DNA of 37,372 nt, taken from the NCBI GenBank assembly GCA_019695115.1, contig JAIBAP010000058.1, positions 1 through 37,372 on the forward strand. Reading direction: 5' to 3'. The DNA comes from Caldilineales bacterium. Lineage in GTDB: Bacteria > Chloroflexota > Anaerolineae > J102. Position numbers and translations under genes: made by a program. Below, in pieces: positions 6,363 through 15,477 of the stretch (its first letter is position 1; every line of letters begins with the position of its first letter). The notes beneath the pieces were generated by a model, which made no database searches, was not told the DNA's origin, and was given only the letters and a program-made list of their open reading frames with translations.

Positions 6363-8078
6363 TCACTGAGCCGCCGTGGAGGGTGACAGACAGCCGGGCC
6401 GGTCGCTCTCGAGGCGATGGAGTTCGATCCGGCCATAGGTGCGGTCATCCCACCCCCTCTCCAGCGTCGTACACGCTGCCATCCAATCCCAGAACTGTTG
6501 GCGGAAGTCGGGGGGGAAGTCGAACGGGGCGCCGGCGAAGCTGTTGTTGGTCAGGATGAAGCCGGGGGCGTCGCCGTCCAGCGCCGGGGCGATCAACGCC
6601 GACAGGTCGGGCATCTGGCCGCTGCCGGCAAAACTCGCCCGTGCCTGAAGATAGATCGTGTTCAGGCCCAGGTAGGGGTGGTCGCGCAACGGCCACCACC
6701 AGCGATACTCGCCCACCACCGGCGCTTGCGGCGGCAGCGAGGCTGCGATCTGGCTGCCGAGGGCGCCGTAATTCGTCACCTCGCCCATCTGCTCCCAATC
6801 GGTGCGGTAGCCCTCGCGACCGTCCCATCCCACCAGACCCACAAAGGCGATCACCGCTGCCACGGCCCCGACCCGCACCACACCCAGCCCCGGCCCCTTG
6901 ATCGCCCATCGCGCCAGCGCCGTCGCTGACATCGCCACCGCCAGACAAAGCCCCGGCCACAGCACCAGGGCGTAGAGCGGCGTCTTGGTCTGCTCCAACA
7001 GCGCCAGGAGGACGGCAAAGGTGAGCAGGCTGGCCGCCAGCAGGAGGTCGCCCAGGCGGCCGTGGCGCCACAGACGCAAGACCAGATAGCCCAGCACCGG
7101 CGCCAGCAGGCCCAGCAGCAGGGTGGGGCCGATGTACGCCTGATGGGGATTGCCCCAACGCTGCAAGCCCAGGCCCAGCGGCCGATAACGCTGCAACTCG
7201 GCGCCGAGATTCTGGCGCCAGAAGTCGAGGGACGCGAACGCCGCCCTGTCGCCGTAGCGCGCCATCTGCCTGCCATAGTCGGCCCAGTGCAGCCCGATCC
7301 AGACCAGATAGGGCAGGAGGAGCGCCAGGAAGCCGAGCAGCAGCCAGCCAATGCCAACCCCCTGCCATCCGCCCCGGCGCCGCTGCAACAGCCAGACGCC
7401 GAGGACGAGCGGAAAGACGAACAGGCCGATGAAGTGGGTGAGCGCCGCCGCCCCCGCGCAGAGGCCGACCACCAGCGCCCGCCAGCGGCCGGGCCGGGCC
7501 GCCAGTGCCGTGAATGCGGCCAGCGTCAACCACACCCAGGCAACAGCCGTCGCTTCGAAGCGAGCCGAGCGCGCCACCCCCAGCAGGGGCAGACCCGGAT
7601 AGACCGCCACCAGGTCGGAGCGCCAGAGCAGGATGAGGAAGGTGGCGAGGAAGGCGGTGGGCAGATCGTACCAGCGCCAGCCCAACCACCCTACCGCCCA
7701 CAGCAACAGAACGGTGAAGAAAACCGAAACCATGCGCGCCAGGGCGATATCCATCCCCGCCAGGCGAAAGACCAGCGCCTGCCAGAAGTGCTGAGCCGGA
7801 AGATCGATGAAGAAATGCCGGTCGGCGCCGTCGAAACCGGCATAGAGGTCGGAGCCGAGCACCCCCTGCCGCGCCAACTTGGCCGATACAGAGATGATCG
7901 TGTTCTCATCGGCGCTCACCGGCCGGAAGTTCCCCAGATCGGCGGCGGCGAAACCAGCAAAGGTGAGCGTGAGCGCCAGCATCCAGGCCAGCCAGAGCCA
8001 ATGAACAAAGCTGAGGCGGGCGGCCGGCCTGGCTGTGGGGGCCGTGGCAGGAGGATGGGTGGGAAGTGCAGTCGTCAC
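6363..8078 (-). CDS. GT-C family membrane glycosyltransferase (ArnT/PMT-like)
   Basis: A 571-residue polytopic membrane protein with about eleven hydrophobic helices. After the first helix (about residues 27-47) the outside loop carries D-E at residues 57-58, the acidic pair that is catalytic in GT-C enzymes such as ArnT and the protein mannosyltransferases. The C-terminal quarter is a soluble domain facing outside. Such enzymes transfer sugar from a polyprenyl-phosphate donor to lipid, protein or glycan acceptors; the acceptor here is unknown. The start codon overlaps the stop of the upstream phosphodiesterase gene by 4 bp, so the two are translationally coupled, which suggests a joint role in a cell-envelope pathway. 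Confidence 0.82.
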   Translation of the reverse strand: MTTALPTHPPATAPTARPAARLSFVHWLWLAWMLALTLTFAGFAAADLGNFRPVSADENTIISVSAKLARQGVLGSDLYAGFDGADRHFFIDLPAQHFWQALVFRLAGMDIALARMVSVFFTVLLLWAVGWLGWRWYDLPTAFLATFLILLWRSDLVAVYPGLPLLGVARSARFEATAVAWVWLTLAAFTALAARPGRWRALVVGLCAGAAALTHFIGLFVFPLVLGVWLLQRRRGGWQGVGIGWLLLGFLALLLPYLVWIGLHWADYGRQMARYGDRAAFASLDFWRQNLGAELQRYRPLGLGLQRWGNPHQAYIGPTLLLGLLAPVLGYLVLRLWRHGRLGDLLLAASLLTFAVLLALLEQTKTPLYALVLWPGLCLAVAMSATALARWAIKGPGLGVVRVGAVAAVIAFVGLVGWDGREGYRTDWEQMGEVTNYGALGSQIAASLPPQAPVVGEYRWWWPLRDHPYLGLNTIYLQARASFAGSGQMPDLSALIAPALDGDAPGFILTNNSFAGAPFDFPPDFRQQFWDWMAACTTLERGWDDRTYGRIELHRLESDRPGCLSPSTAAQ

Positions 8079-9652
8079 GCCAGATAACCTAGAGAGCGCA
8101 GTTGCCGTCGCAAGATGGCCTGTTCGGAGGAAGAGAGGCGAGCGCCGTTCGTTTCGTGCGCCGGCGGTGGCGGCAATGGCCGCGCGGCGGTTTCGGGCTG
8201 CGCCAGCGCCTGAGCCAGCACGCGGCCATCCATCTCGGCGGGGAGGGGAAGACCAAAACAGTGGAGGATGGTGGGCGCCAGATCGACGATGGCGGCGTTC
8301 TCGATCTCGACGCCCCGGCGGATGCCCGGCCCGGCCAGGATCACCAGCCCCTGGCGACGATGATCGCCCGAGTTGCCGTGCCGCTGTTCATCGACCAGAC
8401 GGCCGCCCGAAACGAACAGCGGGTAGGCGGTCGCTCCGGGCTTGAAGACCACGTGCAGGTCGGGGCCGCCGCCAGCGCCCGCCACCACCTCGGCCACCAG
8501 CGGCTCGCCATCGTCGGGGTCGCGCAGATCCAGCAGGGCTGCGGCCACGGCCTGGCGCTGGCGGTCGAGATCTTCGGCTGCAACCAGGCCGGCCGGCTCG
8601 CGGCCGCGCAGGTTGATGAACACCTGTCCCATGTGTCCCAGCGCATAGGCGCGGGTGGCCGACCAGTCGACGTCGGCGAAATCGAGCAGCTTCTCTCGCC
8701 CCACCAGCCGGCCCAGCCGCCAGGCCGCCGGCCCCAGCATTCGGCTCCGGCAAAGGCGAATGCGGCGGCGGGCTTGCGGCTTGAGCGCCAGCAGCCCCTG
8801 ATCGAGCAGCCAAAGGTTGAGGTTGACGAGGCGATGGACGGGGCCGAAGCCGTGGTCGCTGAGGACGATGACCACGGCCTCGGCCGGCAGCAGGCCGAGC
8901 AAGCGGCCGACACCCTCATCGACGGCGGCGAACAGGTCGCGCACGGCCGAGCCGAAACGAGCGCCCAGCCGGGCATCGTGCCAGGGGTGTGAGGGGTCGA
9001 GATGGCGCCAGAGCGCGTGTTGGGCGATGTCCGTGACCAGGAAGTGCACCATCAGGAAATCGGTGGGATGGTCGGCGGCCAGCCGCAGGGCATAGCGGAG
9101 TTGCACGGCCAGGATATCGTGCAGGTCGGCGATGAAGGCGGCTTCGTGGCCGGGCCGGTAGCCACGGCGCGGGGTCAGACGATAGGGGCCGAGTTGGCGC
9201 CGGTAGGCTTCCAGCAGGCCGGGGGGATGGGTGGTGGCGCCCTGGTCGGGGCTGAGCAGACCGGGGACGATGAAGCCGTCGATGGCTTCGGGCGGGTGGG
9301 TGACGGGGACATTGAGCACACCGGCGCTCACGCCTGCCTGCGAAAGCAGCCGCCACAGCGTCGGCCCAGCGATGGCGCCGGCGTCGATCAGGTCGAAGAC
9401 GCCGGCGCGCCCGCGAAAGAAGTCGAAAACGCCATGCCCGGACGGGTGCTTTCCGGTCATGAAACTGGCCCAAGCCGGCGCCGTGACCGGCGGCAGGGTG
9501 GATTGCAGCCGTCCCCAGGCGCCCTCGGCCATCAGACGCCGCAAGTTCGGCAGGTGACCGGCCTCGGCCCACGGGCGCACCAGGTCGAGGGTGGCGCCAT
9601 CCAACCCGACCACGAGCATCTGCGGTGGGTGGGCCGTGGGGCTGGCAGGCAT
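8075..9652 (-). CDS. Alkaline-phosphatase-fold phosphodiesterase / nucleotide pyrophosphatase family
   Basis: A 525-residue protein from the ATG at 9652 (an in-frame GTG at 9661 adds three residues). The metal-binding start V-V-G-L-D-G (Asp18) is followed by P-P-V-T-A-P-A-W with Thr57 as the likely nucleophile, then T-G-K-H-P-S-G-H-G-V. Further metal ligands appear in V-T-D-I-A-Q-H and L-S-D-H-G-F-G, and the C-terminus has D-L-A-P-T-I-L-H-C-F-G-L, all as in the type I phosphodiesterase branch. It has no signal peptide, so a cytoplasmic site is likely. Members hydrolyse phosphodiester or pyrophosphate bonds in nucleotides, nucleotide sugars or lipids. A longer reading frame upstream runs through the radical SAM gene and is a shadow. 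It lies 19 bp after that gene. Confidence 0.85.
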   Translation of the reverse strand: MPASPTAHPPQMLVVGLDGATLDLVRPWAEAGHLPNLRRLMAEGAWGRLQSTLPPVTAPAWASFMTGKHPSGHGVFDFFRGRAGVFDLIDAGAIAGPTLWRLLSQAGVSAGVLNVPVTHPPEAIDGFIVPGLLSPDQGATTHPPGLLEAYRRQLGPYRLTPRRGYRPGHEAAFIADLHDILAVQLRYALRLAADHPTDFLMVHFLVTDIAQHALWRHLDPSHPWHDARLGARFGSAVRDLFAAVDEGVGRLLGLLPAEAVVIVLSDHGFGPVHRLVNLNLWLLDQGLLALKPQARRRIRLCRSRMLGPAAWRLGRLVGREKLLDFADVDWSATRAYALGHMGQVFINLRGREPAGLVAAEDLDRQRQAVAAALLDLRDPDDGEPLVAEVVAGAGGGPDLHVVFKPGATAYPLFVSGGRLVDEQRHGNSGDHRRQGLVILAGPGIRRGVEIENAAIVDLAPTILHCFGLPLPAEMDGRVLAQALAQPETAARPLPPPPAHETNGARLSSSEQAILRRQLRSLGYLA

Positions 9653-9671
9653 GGGTGTCACCGGTAAACGA

Positions 9672-11180
9672 TCAGAAACCGCTCGTCTCTGGGCGCTGAT
9701 AGGCGATGAGGCGATGCAAGGCCCGCAATTCCAGCGGAAAACGATAGTATTGCCAATGATAGCGCCAGGCCGAGGCGGCGCGCAGCACCTTGCGCCAGTT
9801 GCCATGCAGTCTGGCGTCGGTGGAGGTGGGGTAATAGGCGTTGAGCACGCGCTCGAAATCTTGCAGCCGCTCGCGCAGCGGTTGTTTGACCCAGGGCATG
9901 GTGGCGCTGCGCCGCTGCGTGAAGTCGAGCCAGGCCGGGCTGACCCACTCTTCCAGGGTTTCGGGAAAGGCAAAGCCCTCGGCGCGGGCTTCGTCGTAGA
10001 GGTCGCCCGCCAGCGGCACCGGCGTGTAAAGATACATGATGATCTCGGCCCGCGGGTTGACCGCTTTGACCCGGCGGATGAAGGCGATGGTGTCATCCAC
10101 GTCGCCTTCAGGGTCGGGCGGGTTGCCCATCACGAACGAGAATTCGGGCACGATGCCCCAGCGGGCCATGCGTCGGGCGATCTCCAGCGTTTTGTCGGGG
10201 TGCATGGTGCCGCCCTTGTGCATCCGCTTCAGCGTTTCCATCGACCCCGATTCCGCGCCCATGAAGACCATGCTCAGCCCACTGTCGGCCATGGCCTGCC
10301 AGGTCGAGTCTGAGAATTTGAGCAGGGTGTCGATGCGGGCCTCGCCCCACCAGCGCACGCCCAGGCCGTTGATCCGGGCGCTGAACTCGGCCACCCGGCG
10401 TTCGTCGACGAAGAAATTGTTGTCGTAGAACTCGACCGCGTTCACCCCCCACCGTTCGACATAAGTCCGCACCACCGTCGCCACCTGTGCGGCCGTCTGC
10501 GGCAGCCATTTGCCGTCGACCATGTTCACCACGGCGCAGAAATTGCAGAAGAACGGACAGCCGTAGGAGGAATGGTAGCCTAGCGTGCGCTCGCCCAGGA
10601 AGGTGCGGCGGATGTAGCGTTCCATCGGCAGGCGCTCGAAGTTGAACGGCGGCAGATCCTTGGGCCGGGGGAGCGGCGCCAGGGGATTGGAGACGGGGCG
10701 GCCGGCGGAGTCGCGGTAGGCCAGGCCGGGGATCGCCTGGAACAAGGACGGGTTGCCGGTTGCCGGTTGCGGGTGGGTTGCGTGCAGGGTGGCGAGGAGT
10801 TCCTTGAAGGCCAGTTCGCCGTGGCCGCGGACGACGAAGTCGACGAAGTCCGAGCGCAGGGCCACATCCCAATGCTGGGTGGGGAAGTAGCCGCCCCAGA
10901 CGATGACGGCCTGGGGATGGCGGCGCTTGATCGCGCTCGCCAGCGGTACGGATTGCTGCAACTGCGGCCCCGGCATCACCGTGAACCCCACCACCACCGG
11001 CCCATCGTCTCCCTGCGCCCCGATCAACTCGTCCAGCCGGGCCAGCGGATCATCCTCCAGGTTGCCATCGACGATCTGGTAGTCGGTGCTCCCTTCCAGC
11101 ACGGCGCCCAGGGCCAGCAGCGAGCAGGGCAGGATGGGTTTGCGGTTGGCAGAGGATTGGGGGTTGTAGAGGAGGAGCAT
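9672..11180 (-). CDS. B12-binding-domain radical SAM protein
   Basis: A 502-residue protein. Residues 1-130 form the Rossmann-like cobalamin-binding domain of this class, with V-W-G-G-Y-F-P-T and V-V-R-G-H-G-E; the classic DxHxxG ligand motif is absent, as in many members. The radical SAM core begins with Cys208, Cys212 and Cys215 (C-P-F-F-C-N-F-C), which hold the 4Fe-4S cluster. G-A-E-S-G-S follows, the usual SAM-contacting strand. Members carry out methylations or cyclisations on lipids, tetrapyrroles or natural products; the reaction here is unknown. The ATG at 11180 is chosen because upstream sequence is heptamer repeat. It is followed after 19 bp by the phosphodiesterase gene, probably in one operon. 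Confidence 0.88.
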   Translation of the reverse strand: MLLLYNPQSSANRKPILPCSLLALGAVLEGSTDYQIVDGNLEDDPLARLDELIGAQGDDGPVVVGFTVMPGPQLQQSVPLASAIKRRHPQAVIVWGGYFPTQHWDVALRSDFVDFVVRGHGELAFKELLATLHATHPQPATGNPSLFQAIPGLAYRDSAGRPVSNPLAPLPRPKDLPPFNFERLPMERYIRRTFLGERTLGYHSSYGCPFFCNFCAVVNMVDGKWLPQTAAQVATVVRTYVERWGVNAVEFYDNNFFVDERRVAEFSARINGLGVRWWGEARIDTLLKFSDSTWQAMADSGLSMVFMGAESGSMETLKRMHKGGTMHPDKTLEIARRMARWGIVPEFSFVMGNPPDPEGDVDDTIAFIRRVKAVNPRAEIIMYLYTPVPLAGDLYDEARAEGFAFPETLEEWVSPAWLDFTQRRSATMPWVKQPLRERLQDFERVLNAYYPTSTDARLHGNWRKVLRAASAWRYHWQYYRFPLELRALHRLIAYQRPETSGF

Positions 11181-11222
11181 GGGGGTGTGCCGTGTTCCGT
11201 GGTGCGTGGTGCGTTGGGCGCC
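11181..11222 (-). repeat. CACGnnn heptamer repeat, locus 1
   Basis: Read on the minus strand this is G-G-C-G-C-C-C-A-A-C followed by CACGCAC/CACGGAA-type heptamers ending directly at the radical SAM start codon. The leader GGCGCCCAAC also precedes locus 4 (33921-33930). No ribosome binding site is evident other than what the repeat provides. Confidence 0.7.
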
Positions 11223-11238
11223 GCGGAGGGGATTTGGG

Positions 11239-11988
11239 CTAGGTGGGGAGAGATGCCGCAAAGATGGTCATGATCTCGTTCCACCAGCGGCGCTCGGCCA
11301 CGACCTCGAGGCCAAAGCCCTGCGCCGACAACAGGGCCAACAACTCGGCCCCGTCGCCGTCGGTCGAGAGCAAGATCCAGGCCCGGCCGCCCGGACGCAG
11401 GTGTGGGGCCAGGCCGGCGGCGAAGCGCTCGAACACCGTCTCGCCCCGCCAGGCATGGTCGAGGGCGGTTTGCGGGCGGCCGCGAAAGAAAGGCGGGTTG
11501 AAAACGACCAGGTCGAACTGCTCGCCGGCAACCGGGCCAAAGAGATCGCCCTCTCTGGCCTCGACCTGGGCCTCCACCCCGTTCAGCAGGGTGTTGAGGC
11601 GGGCGCAGCGCACGGCAGCCGGGTTGATGTCGGCGGCGATGACCCTGGCCCCGCCGCGGGCGGCAAAGACCGAGACAACGCCGGAGCCACAGCCCAAATC
11701 GAGCACCGAGAGGCCGGGCGCCGCCAACAGCGGATGCCCGGCGATGGTGCGGGCCAGCAACTCGCCCCCGCGGAAAAGGACGGGGTTGAAGACATCGGGC
11801 AGGACGACGAGGGGGACGCCGTCGATGGTCTCGATCACCAGGCGGCCATAGCGCCGGCCCAGCCACCGGTGCCGGAACACCAGCCAGGCGCGGGCCAGGG
11901 CGGCGCGGGGGCCGGTCAGCCGTCTGCGAGAAGTGATCTGCGGAGCGAGTGGGCGGTACTCTGCACCGCCCACTCGCGAACGGTTAGC
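11239..11988 (-). CDS. SAM-dependent methyltransferase, small-domain (MTS/HemK-like) type
   Basis: The protein has about 249 residues. A short N-terminal region leads to P-D-V-F-N-P-V-L-F-R-G-G, then motif I V-L-D-L-G-C-G-S-G (residues 96-104), motif II A-D-I-N-P-A-A-V-R-C-A-R-x-N, and the catalytic F-N-P-P-F-F (N165-F168). The N-P-P-F tetrad is typical of methyltransferases acting on an amide or exocyclic nitrogen: glutamine in release factors, or adenine/guanine in RNA. The exact target is not clear. The start is uncertain: residues about 3-18 from the ATG at 11988 are encoded by a hairpin repeat, and no good alternative start is apparent. It lies between proS and the radical SAM gene on the same strand. 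Confidence 0.78.
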   Translation of the reverse strand, partial: ANRSRVGGAEYRPLAPQITSRRRLTGPRAALARAWLVFRHRWLGRRYGRLVIETIDGVPLVVLPDVFNPVLFRGGELLARTIAGHPLLAAPGLSVLDLGCGSGVVSVFAARGGARVIAADINPAAVRCARLNTLLNGVEAQVEAREGDLFGPVAGEQFDLVVFNPPFFRGRPQTALDHAWRGETVFERFAAGLAPHLRPGGRAWILLSTDGDGAELLALLSAQGFGLEVVAERRWWNEIMTIFAASLPT

Positions 11989-12133
11989 CATGATTTGCGG
12001 AGCGAGCACGCCGACGTGCGAACGGGCGGCGTGAGGGGTGTTCCGGGTTCCGTGTTCCGTGTTCCGGGTTCCGTAAAACGTGAGGCGTGAAACGTGAATG
12101 ATCCTGCGGAGTGAGCACGCCGACGTGCGAACG
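11934..12133. repeat. Hairpin repeat, copies A-C, with heptamer repeat locus 2
   Basis: Three copies of TGAT-YY-GCGGAGYGAG followed by a hairpin and GCGAACG lie at 11934-11982, 11991-12029 and 12098-12133. In copy A the stem is CGAGTGGGCGGT paired with ACCGCCCACTCG. In B and C it is the shorter GCACG-CCGA-CGTGC. Between B and C (about 12029-12097) lie heptamers readable on the minus strand as CACGTTT, CACGCCT, TACGGAA, CCCGGAA and CACGGAA. This occupies the gap between the methyltransferase and proS; no gene is visible. Confidence 0.75.
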
Positions 12134-12143
12134 ACCAGCCTAT

Positions 12144-13907
12144 CTATTCGACATACGGGACTGGCGTCAGACGGGCGCGCACAGCGGATTCGAGCGCGGC
12201 CACCTCCGCCCGCACACGTTCGACGACTTCGGCCAACGGCACGAGCGCCGCCTCCGTGCCCGCGCGCAACTTCAGCTCGGCGCCGCCTTTCTGCAACGAG
12301 CGTCCGCCCACGGTCAGGCGCAGGGGCAGACCGATCAGATCGGCGTCGTTGAACTTCACCCCGGCGCTGATCTCGTCCCGGTCATCGTACAGCACCTCGA
12401 CCCCGGCCCCCTGCAGGTCGCGGTAGATGACCCCGGCCGCGTCCTCGCCGCCCTTCAGCGCCACCAGGTGGACGTGATAGGGCGCAATCGAGATCGGCCA
12501 GACCAGCCCGGCTTCGTCGTGATGTTCTTCGGCCACACAGGCCAGCAGGCGGCCGCTGCCGATGCCATAGGAGCCCATGATCACCGGCTTGCGCTGGCCG
12601 TCTTTGTCCAGGTAGGTGCAGCCGAGCGAATCGCTGTAGAAGGCGCCGAGCTTGAAGATATTGCCCGTCTCCACCCCGCGCGACGTGTGTAGCGGGCTGC
12701 CGCAATTGGCGCAGGCATCGCCATCTGCCGCCGAGACGATGTCGGCGACGATGGCGGCGGTGAAGTCCCGGCCGTAGTTGGTGTGCAGATAGTGATAGCC
12801 GTCCTCGTTGGCTCCGGCCGCCAGGTTGGGCGAGGCCGGGATCAGGTCATCGACCACTACCAGCGTGCCGGGGGCGATGCCGATGGGCGAGCCATAGCCG
12901 GGTGAAGCGCCAATGGCTCGGATTTCCTCCTCGTGGGCCGGGCGCAGGGCCTTGGCCTTGAGGACATTGCTCAGCTTGGTTTCGTTCAGTTCCATATCCC
13001 CGCGCACCACGGCAAAGACGAAACGCTCCACATCCTTGCCATGATCGAGCAGCGTGGCCACCTGGAACACCGCCTTGGCGGTCTGGCTTTCGGGGATGTC
13101 GAGGAAGCGGGCCAGGTCGGCGATGGTCTTGGTGTCGGGGGTGGCCACCTCTTCCAGGGGTTTGGGGGCCTCGGCTGGCGGCTGGGGCTTGCGGAAGCGG
13201 GCGACCTGGCGGTTGGCCGTATAGCCGCAGTGGTCGCACAGCACCAGGGTGTCTTCGCCGATGGGCGAGAGATACATGAATTCGTGCGCCTGCGTCCCGC
13301 CCATCATGCCCACGTCCGACTTGACGGCAATGACATCCAGCCCACAGCGGCGGAAGATGTTGAAGTAGGCCTGATAGTGGGCGCGATACTGCCGGTCCAG
13401 CCCCTCCCAGTCGGCGTCGAGGCTGTAGGAATCTTTCATCGTGAACTCGCGCACACGGATCAGCCCCCCTCGCGACCGCACTTCGTCCCGCCATTTGGTT
13501 TGGATGTGGTAGACCAACATCGGCAACTGGCGATAGGATTGAACGTCCTTGCGCACCAGGTCGCCGATGACCTCTTCGTGCGTCATCGCCAACACCATGT
13601 CGCGACCGCCGGCGTCCTCGAAGCGCCCCAGTTCCGACCCGATCTTGTACCAGCGCCCGGTCTCTTTCCAGAGGTCGGCCGGGTGGACGACCGGCATGGT
13701 GATCTCCTGGCCGCCGATGGCGTTGATCTCCTCACGCATGATGTTCTCGATCTTGGTGAGGGAACGCCGGGCCAGGGGCATGGCGGTGAAGATGCCGGCG
13801 CCGAGCTGGCGCACAAAACCCGCCCGCAGCAGCAGCTTGTGGCTGGCGACTTCGGCTTCGGCGGGGGCCTCGCGCAGGGTGAGGCCGAAAAGATGACTCA
13901 TTCGCAT
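12144..13907 (-). CDS. proS: Prolyl-tRNA synthetase, bacterial long form
   Basis: The 587-residue enzyme attaches proline to tRNA-Pro in the cytoplasm. The class II catalytic core is clear: motif 1 around G-I-F-T-A-M-P-L-A-R-R, motif 2 with R-V-R-E-F-T-M-K-D-S-Y-S, and motif 3 near G-S-Y-G-I-G-S-G-R. The insertion between motifs 2 and 3 (about residues 225-400, with T-A-x-A-V-F-Q and N-E-T-K-L) is the editing domain that clears mischarged Ala, which identifies the bacterial ProS1 type. An anticodon-binding domain ends the protein. The start M-R-M-S-H-L-F is taken at 13907; two residues later a second Met is possible. Upstream lies a possible -10 box (13947-13952). No truncation or missing motif is seen. 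Confidence 0.95.
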   Translation of the reverse strand: MRMSHLFGLTLREAPAEAEVASHKLLLRAGFVRQLGAGIFTAMPLARRSLTKIENIMREEINAIGGQEITMPVVHPADLWKETGRWYKIGSELGRFEDAGGRDMVLAMTHEEVIGDLVRKDVQSYRQLPMLVYHIQTKWRDEVRSRGGLIRVREFTMKDSYSLDADWEGLDRQYRAHYQAYFNIFRRCGLDVIAVKSDVGMMGGTQAHEFMYLSPIGEDTLVLCDHCGYTANRQVARFRKPQPPAEAPKPLEEVATPDTKTIADLARFLDIPESQTAKAVFQVATLLDHGKDVERFVFAVVRGDMELNETKLSNVLKAKALRPAHEEEIRAIGASPGYGSPIGIAPGTLVVVDDLIPASPNLAAGANEDGYHYLHTNYGRDFTAAIVADIVSAADGDACANCGSPLHTSRGVETGNIFKLGAFYSDSLGCTYLDKDGQRKPVIMGSYGIGSGRLLACVAEEHHDEAGLVWPISIAPYHVHLVALKGGEDAAGVIYRDLQGAGVEVLYDDRDEISAGVKFNDADLIGLPLRLTVGGRSLQKGGAELKLRAGTEAALVPLAEVVERVRAEVAALESAVRARLTPVPYVE

Positions 13908-13946
13908 GGGGAAAGCCTCGGAGCAAAGGATTGAGAATAAAGTGCG

Positions 13947-13952
13947 ATTGTA
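13947..13952 (-). promoter_or_regulatory. Putative -10 box for proS
   Basis: On the minus strand TACAAT lies 40 bp before the proS ATG. No good -35 hexamer is found at 17-18 bp, so this is a weak prediction. Confidence 0.3.
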
Positions 13953-14079
13953 CATCAGCGCCAGGCGATAGGAAAAACGGCTTTCCGCAACCGCAACGGT
14001 CGGCGATAGCCCGACAGCTTGCAGCCGGAGGGTTCCTGCGCTACAGTAACTCTTTCACCCCCTGCCTTGCCCGCCGACT

Positions 14080-14565
14080 ATGCCCCCCCGCCTCTCCCCA
14101 GCCCAGGTTTTCTGCTATCTGCGCATGGGCCTTGTCACCGGTCTCATCGACAAAGCCGCCCTGATCGCCTGGGCCGACGCCGAGATCATGGCGGCGGCCC
14201 TGCCCGACGACCGCATCATCGACCTGGCGCTGTCGCAGAACCGTTCCTACAGCGCCATCCTCTGGCGGCTGCGCGATTACCAGGGGCCACCGATCTACGA
14301 ACTGGCGTTGGAGGCGCTCCTGGCCCGCGCCGGGCGCTGTCTGGCCGCCGACCCCGGCCGGGCGACCGACATTGCCCTGGGGCTGCGTCTGCTGGATGAG
14401 GAAGAATATCTGCCACCGCTGATCCGCCGGCCGATCCAGGATCTGAAAGCCGCCATCGACGACTGGCGTCGCGGCCATCTCTCTCCCGCCGGCCTGCATG
14501 CTCACCTGGCCGCTTTTCTGGCCCCCTTCCGCGCCTACGAAGCGCTCCTCGACCATCTTCCCTGA
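14080..14565 (+). CDS. Hypothetical protein
   Basis: A 161-residue predicted cytoplasmic protein, mostly helical, rich in Leu, Ala and Arg. Near the N-terminus it reads G-L-I-D-K-A-A-L-I-A-W-A-D-A-E-I, a patterned segment also seen in some small uncharacterised or immunity-like proteins, but I cannot assign it to a family. It has no signal peptide or transmembrane helix. No strong ribosome binding site precedes the ATG. It ends 15 bp before rarD on the same strand and could be co-transcribed. Codon use matches the host genes, which supports that it is real. Confidence 0.6.
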   Translation: MPPRLSPAQVFCYLRMGLVTGLIDKAALIAWADAEIMAAALPDDRIIDLALSQNRSYSAILWRLRDYQGPPIYELALEALLARAGRCLAADPGRATDIALGLRLLDEEEYLPPLIRRPIQDLKAAIDDWRRGHLSPAGLHAHLAAFLAPFRAYEALLDHLP

Positions 14566-14580
14566 ACGGGAGGCACTCCC

Positions 14581-15477
14581 TTGCACAGCCGAAACGGACT
14601 CCTGACCGCCGCCGTCGCCTACATCCTCTGGGGCCTGTTTCCCATCTACTGGAAACTGCTGCAGGATGTCCCACCGCTCGAAATCCTGGGCCACCGCGTG
14701 GTCTGGTCGTTGGCGGTGGTGATCATCCTGCTGGCCGTGCGGCAAAACTGGACCTGGATGGGGCGGATGCTATCTCGCCCGGCCATCTTGCGCGCGGCGG
14801 CGCTGACGGCGCTGCTTTTGATCTCGAATTGGTTCATGTACATCTGGGCCAACAACAACGGGCACATCGTCGAAGCCAGCCTGGGCTATTTCATCACGCC
14901 CCTGGTCAGTGTCTTGCTGGGGCTGGTGGTGTTGCGCGAACGGCTGCGCCCCGGCCAGTGGCTGGCCATCGGCATCGCTGCCGCTGGCGTCGGTTATCTG
15001 CTCCTCAACTCCGGCGGCCTGCTGTGGATTTCGTTCGGGCTGGCGTTGACCTTCGGTTTCTATGGCCTGCTACGCAAGACCGCCCATCTCAGCTCGCTAG
15101 AAGGTCTGACGGTTGAGATGGGCGTCCTTTTCCTGCCGGCGCTGGCCTGGCTGGTCTATCTACAGTTCACCGGCGCGGGTTCGTTTGGCCGCAGTGACGC
15201 TCTGACCACCTTGTTGCTGGTTGGCTGCGGCCTAGTCACGGCTGTGCCGCTGTTGTTTTTTGCCCGGGGCGCCAAGCAAGTGCCGCTGAGCGCCCTGGGC
15301 GTCCTGCAATACGTGGCCCCCACGCTGCAATTCCTCTTGGGGGTGTTGGTCTACGGCGAAGCCTTCACCACCGCCCGGCTGATCGGGTTCAGCATCATCT
15401 GGACGGCGCTGATCCTCTACACCGGCGAAGGCATCTGGCAGAGCCGGCGCCGGCAGCCTCAGTCTGGGCGCGGGTAG
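14581..15477 (+). CDS. rarD: EamA/RarD family transporter
   Basis: A 298-residue inner-membrane protein with ten predicted helices, starting at TTG 14581 after a GGGAGG ribosome binding site. The RarD subfamily shows in G-L-x-x-A-x-x-Y-I-L-W-G-L-F-P-I-Y-W-K near the start, H-R-V-V-W-S, the W-x-x-N-N-x-H-I-V-E-A-S-L-G-Y-F-I-x-P-L segment, and P-L-L-F-F-A-R-G-A-K near the C-terminus. Members are drug/metabolite-type exporters, the substrate usually unknown. Its 3' end overlaps the convergent SelW gene (ending at 15459) by 19 bp. Confidence 0.93.
   Translation: MHSRNGLLTAAVAYILWGLFPIYWKLLQDVPPLEILGHRVVWSLAVVIILLAVRQNWTWMGRMLSRPAILRAAALTALLLISNWFMYIWANNNGHIVEASLGYFITPLVSVLLGLVVLRERLRPGQWLAIGIAAAGVGYLLLNSGGLLWISFGLALTFGFYGLLRKTAHLSSLEGLTVEMGVLFLPALAWLVYLQFTGAGSFGRSDALTTLLLVGCGLVTAVPLLFFARGAKQVPLSALGVLQYVAPTLQFLLGVLVYGEAFTTARLIGFSIIWTALILYTGEGIWQSRRRQPQSGRG

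Noticed and set aside
8075-10096. Reading the phosphodiesterase gene as a 673-residue protein starting at 10096
   Set aside because: The extra 148 residues are out of frame with the radical SAM gene, which is clearly coding there; the family fold starts at the M-P-A-S-P methionine at 9652.
12933-13934. Long plus-strand ORF inside proS
   Set aside because: It is antisense to a fully conserved prolyl-tRNA synthetase; high GC leaves such frames open.
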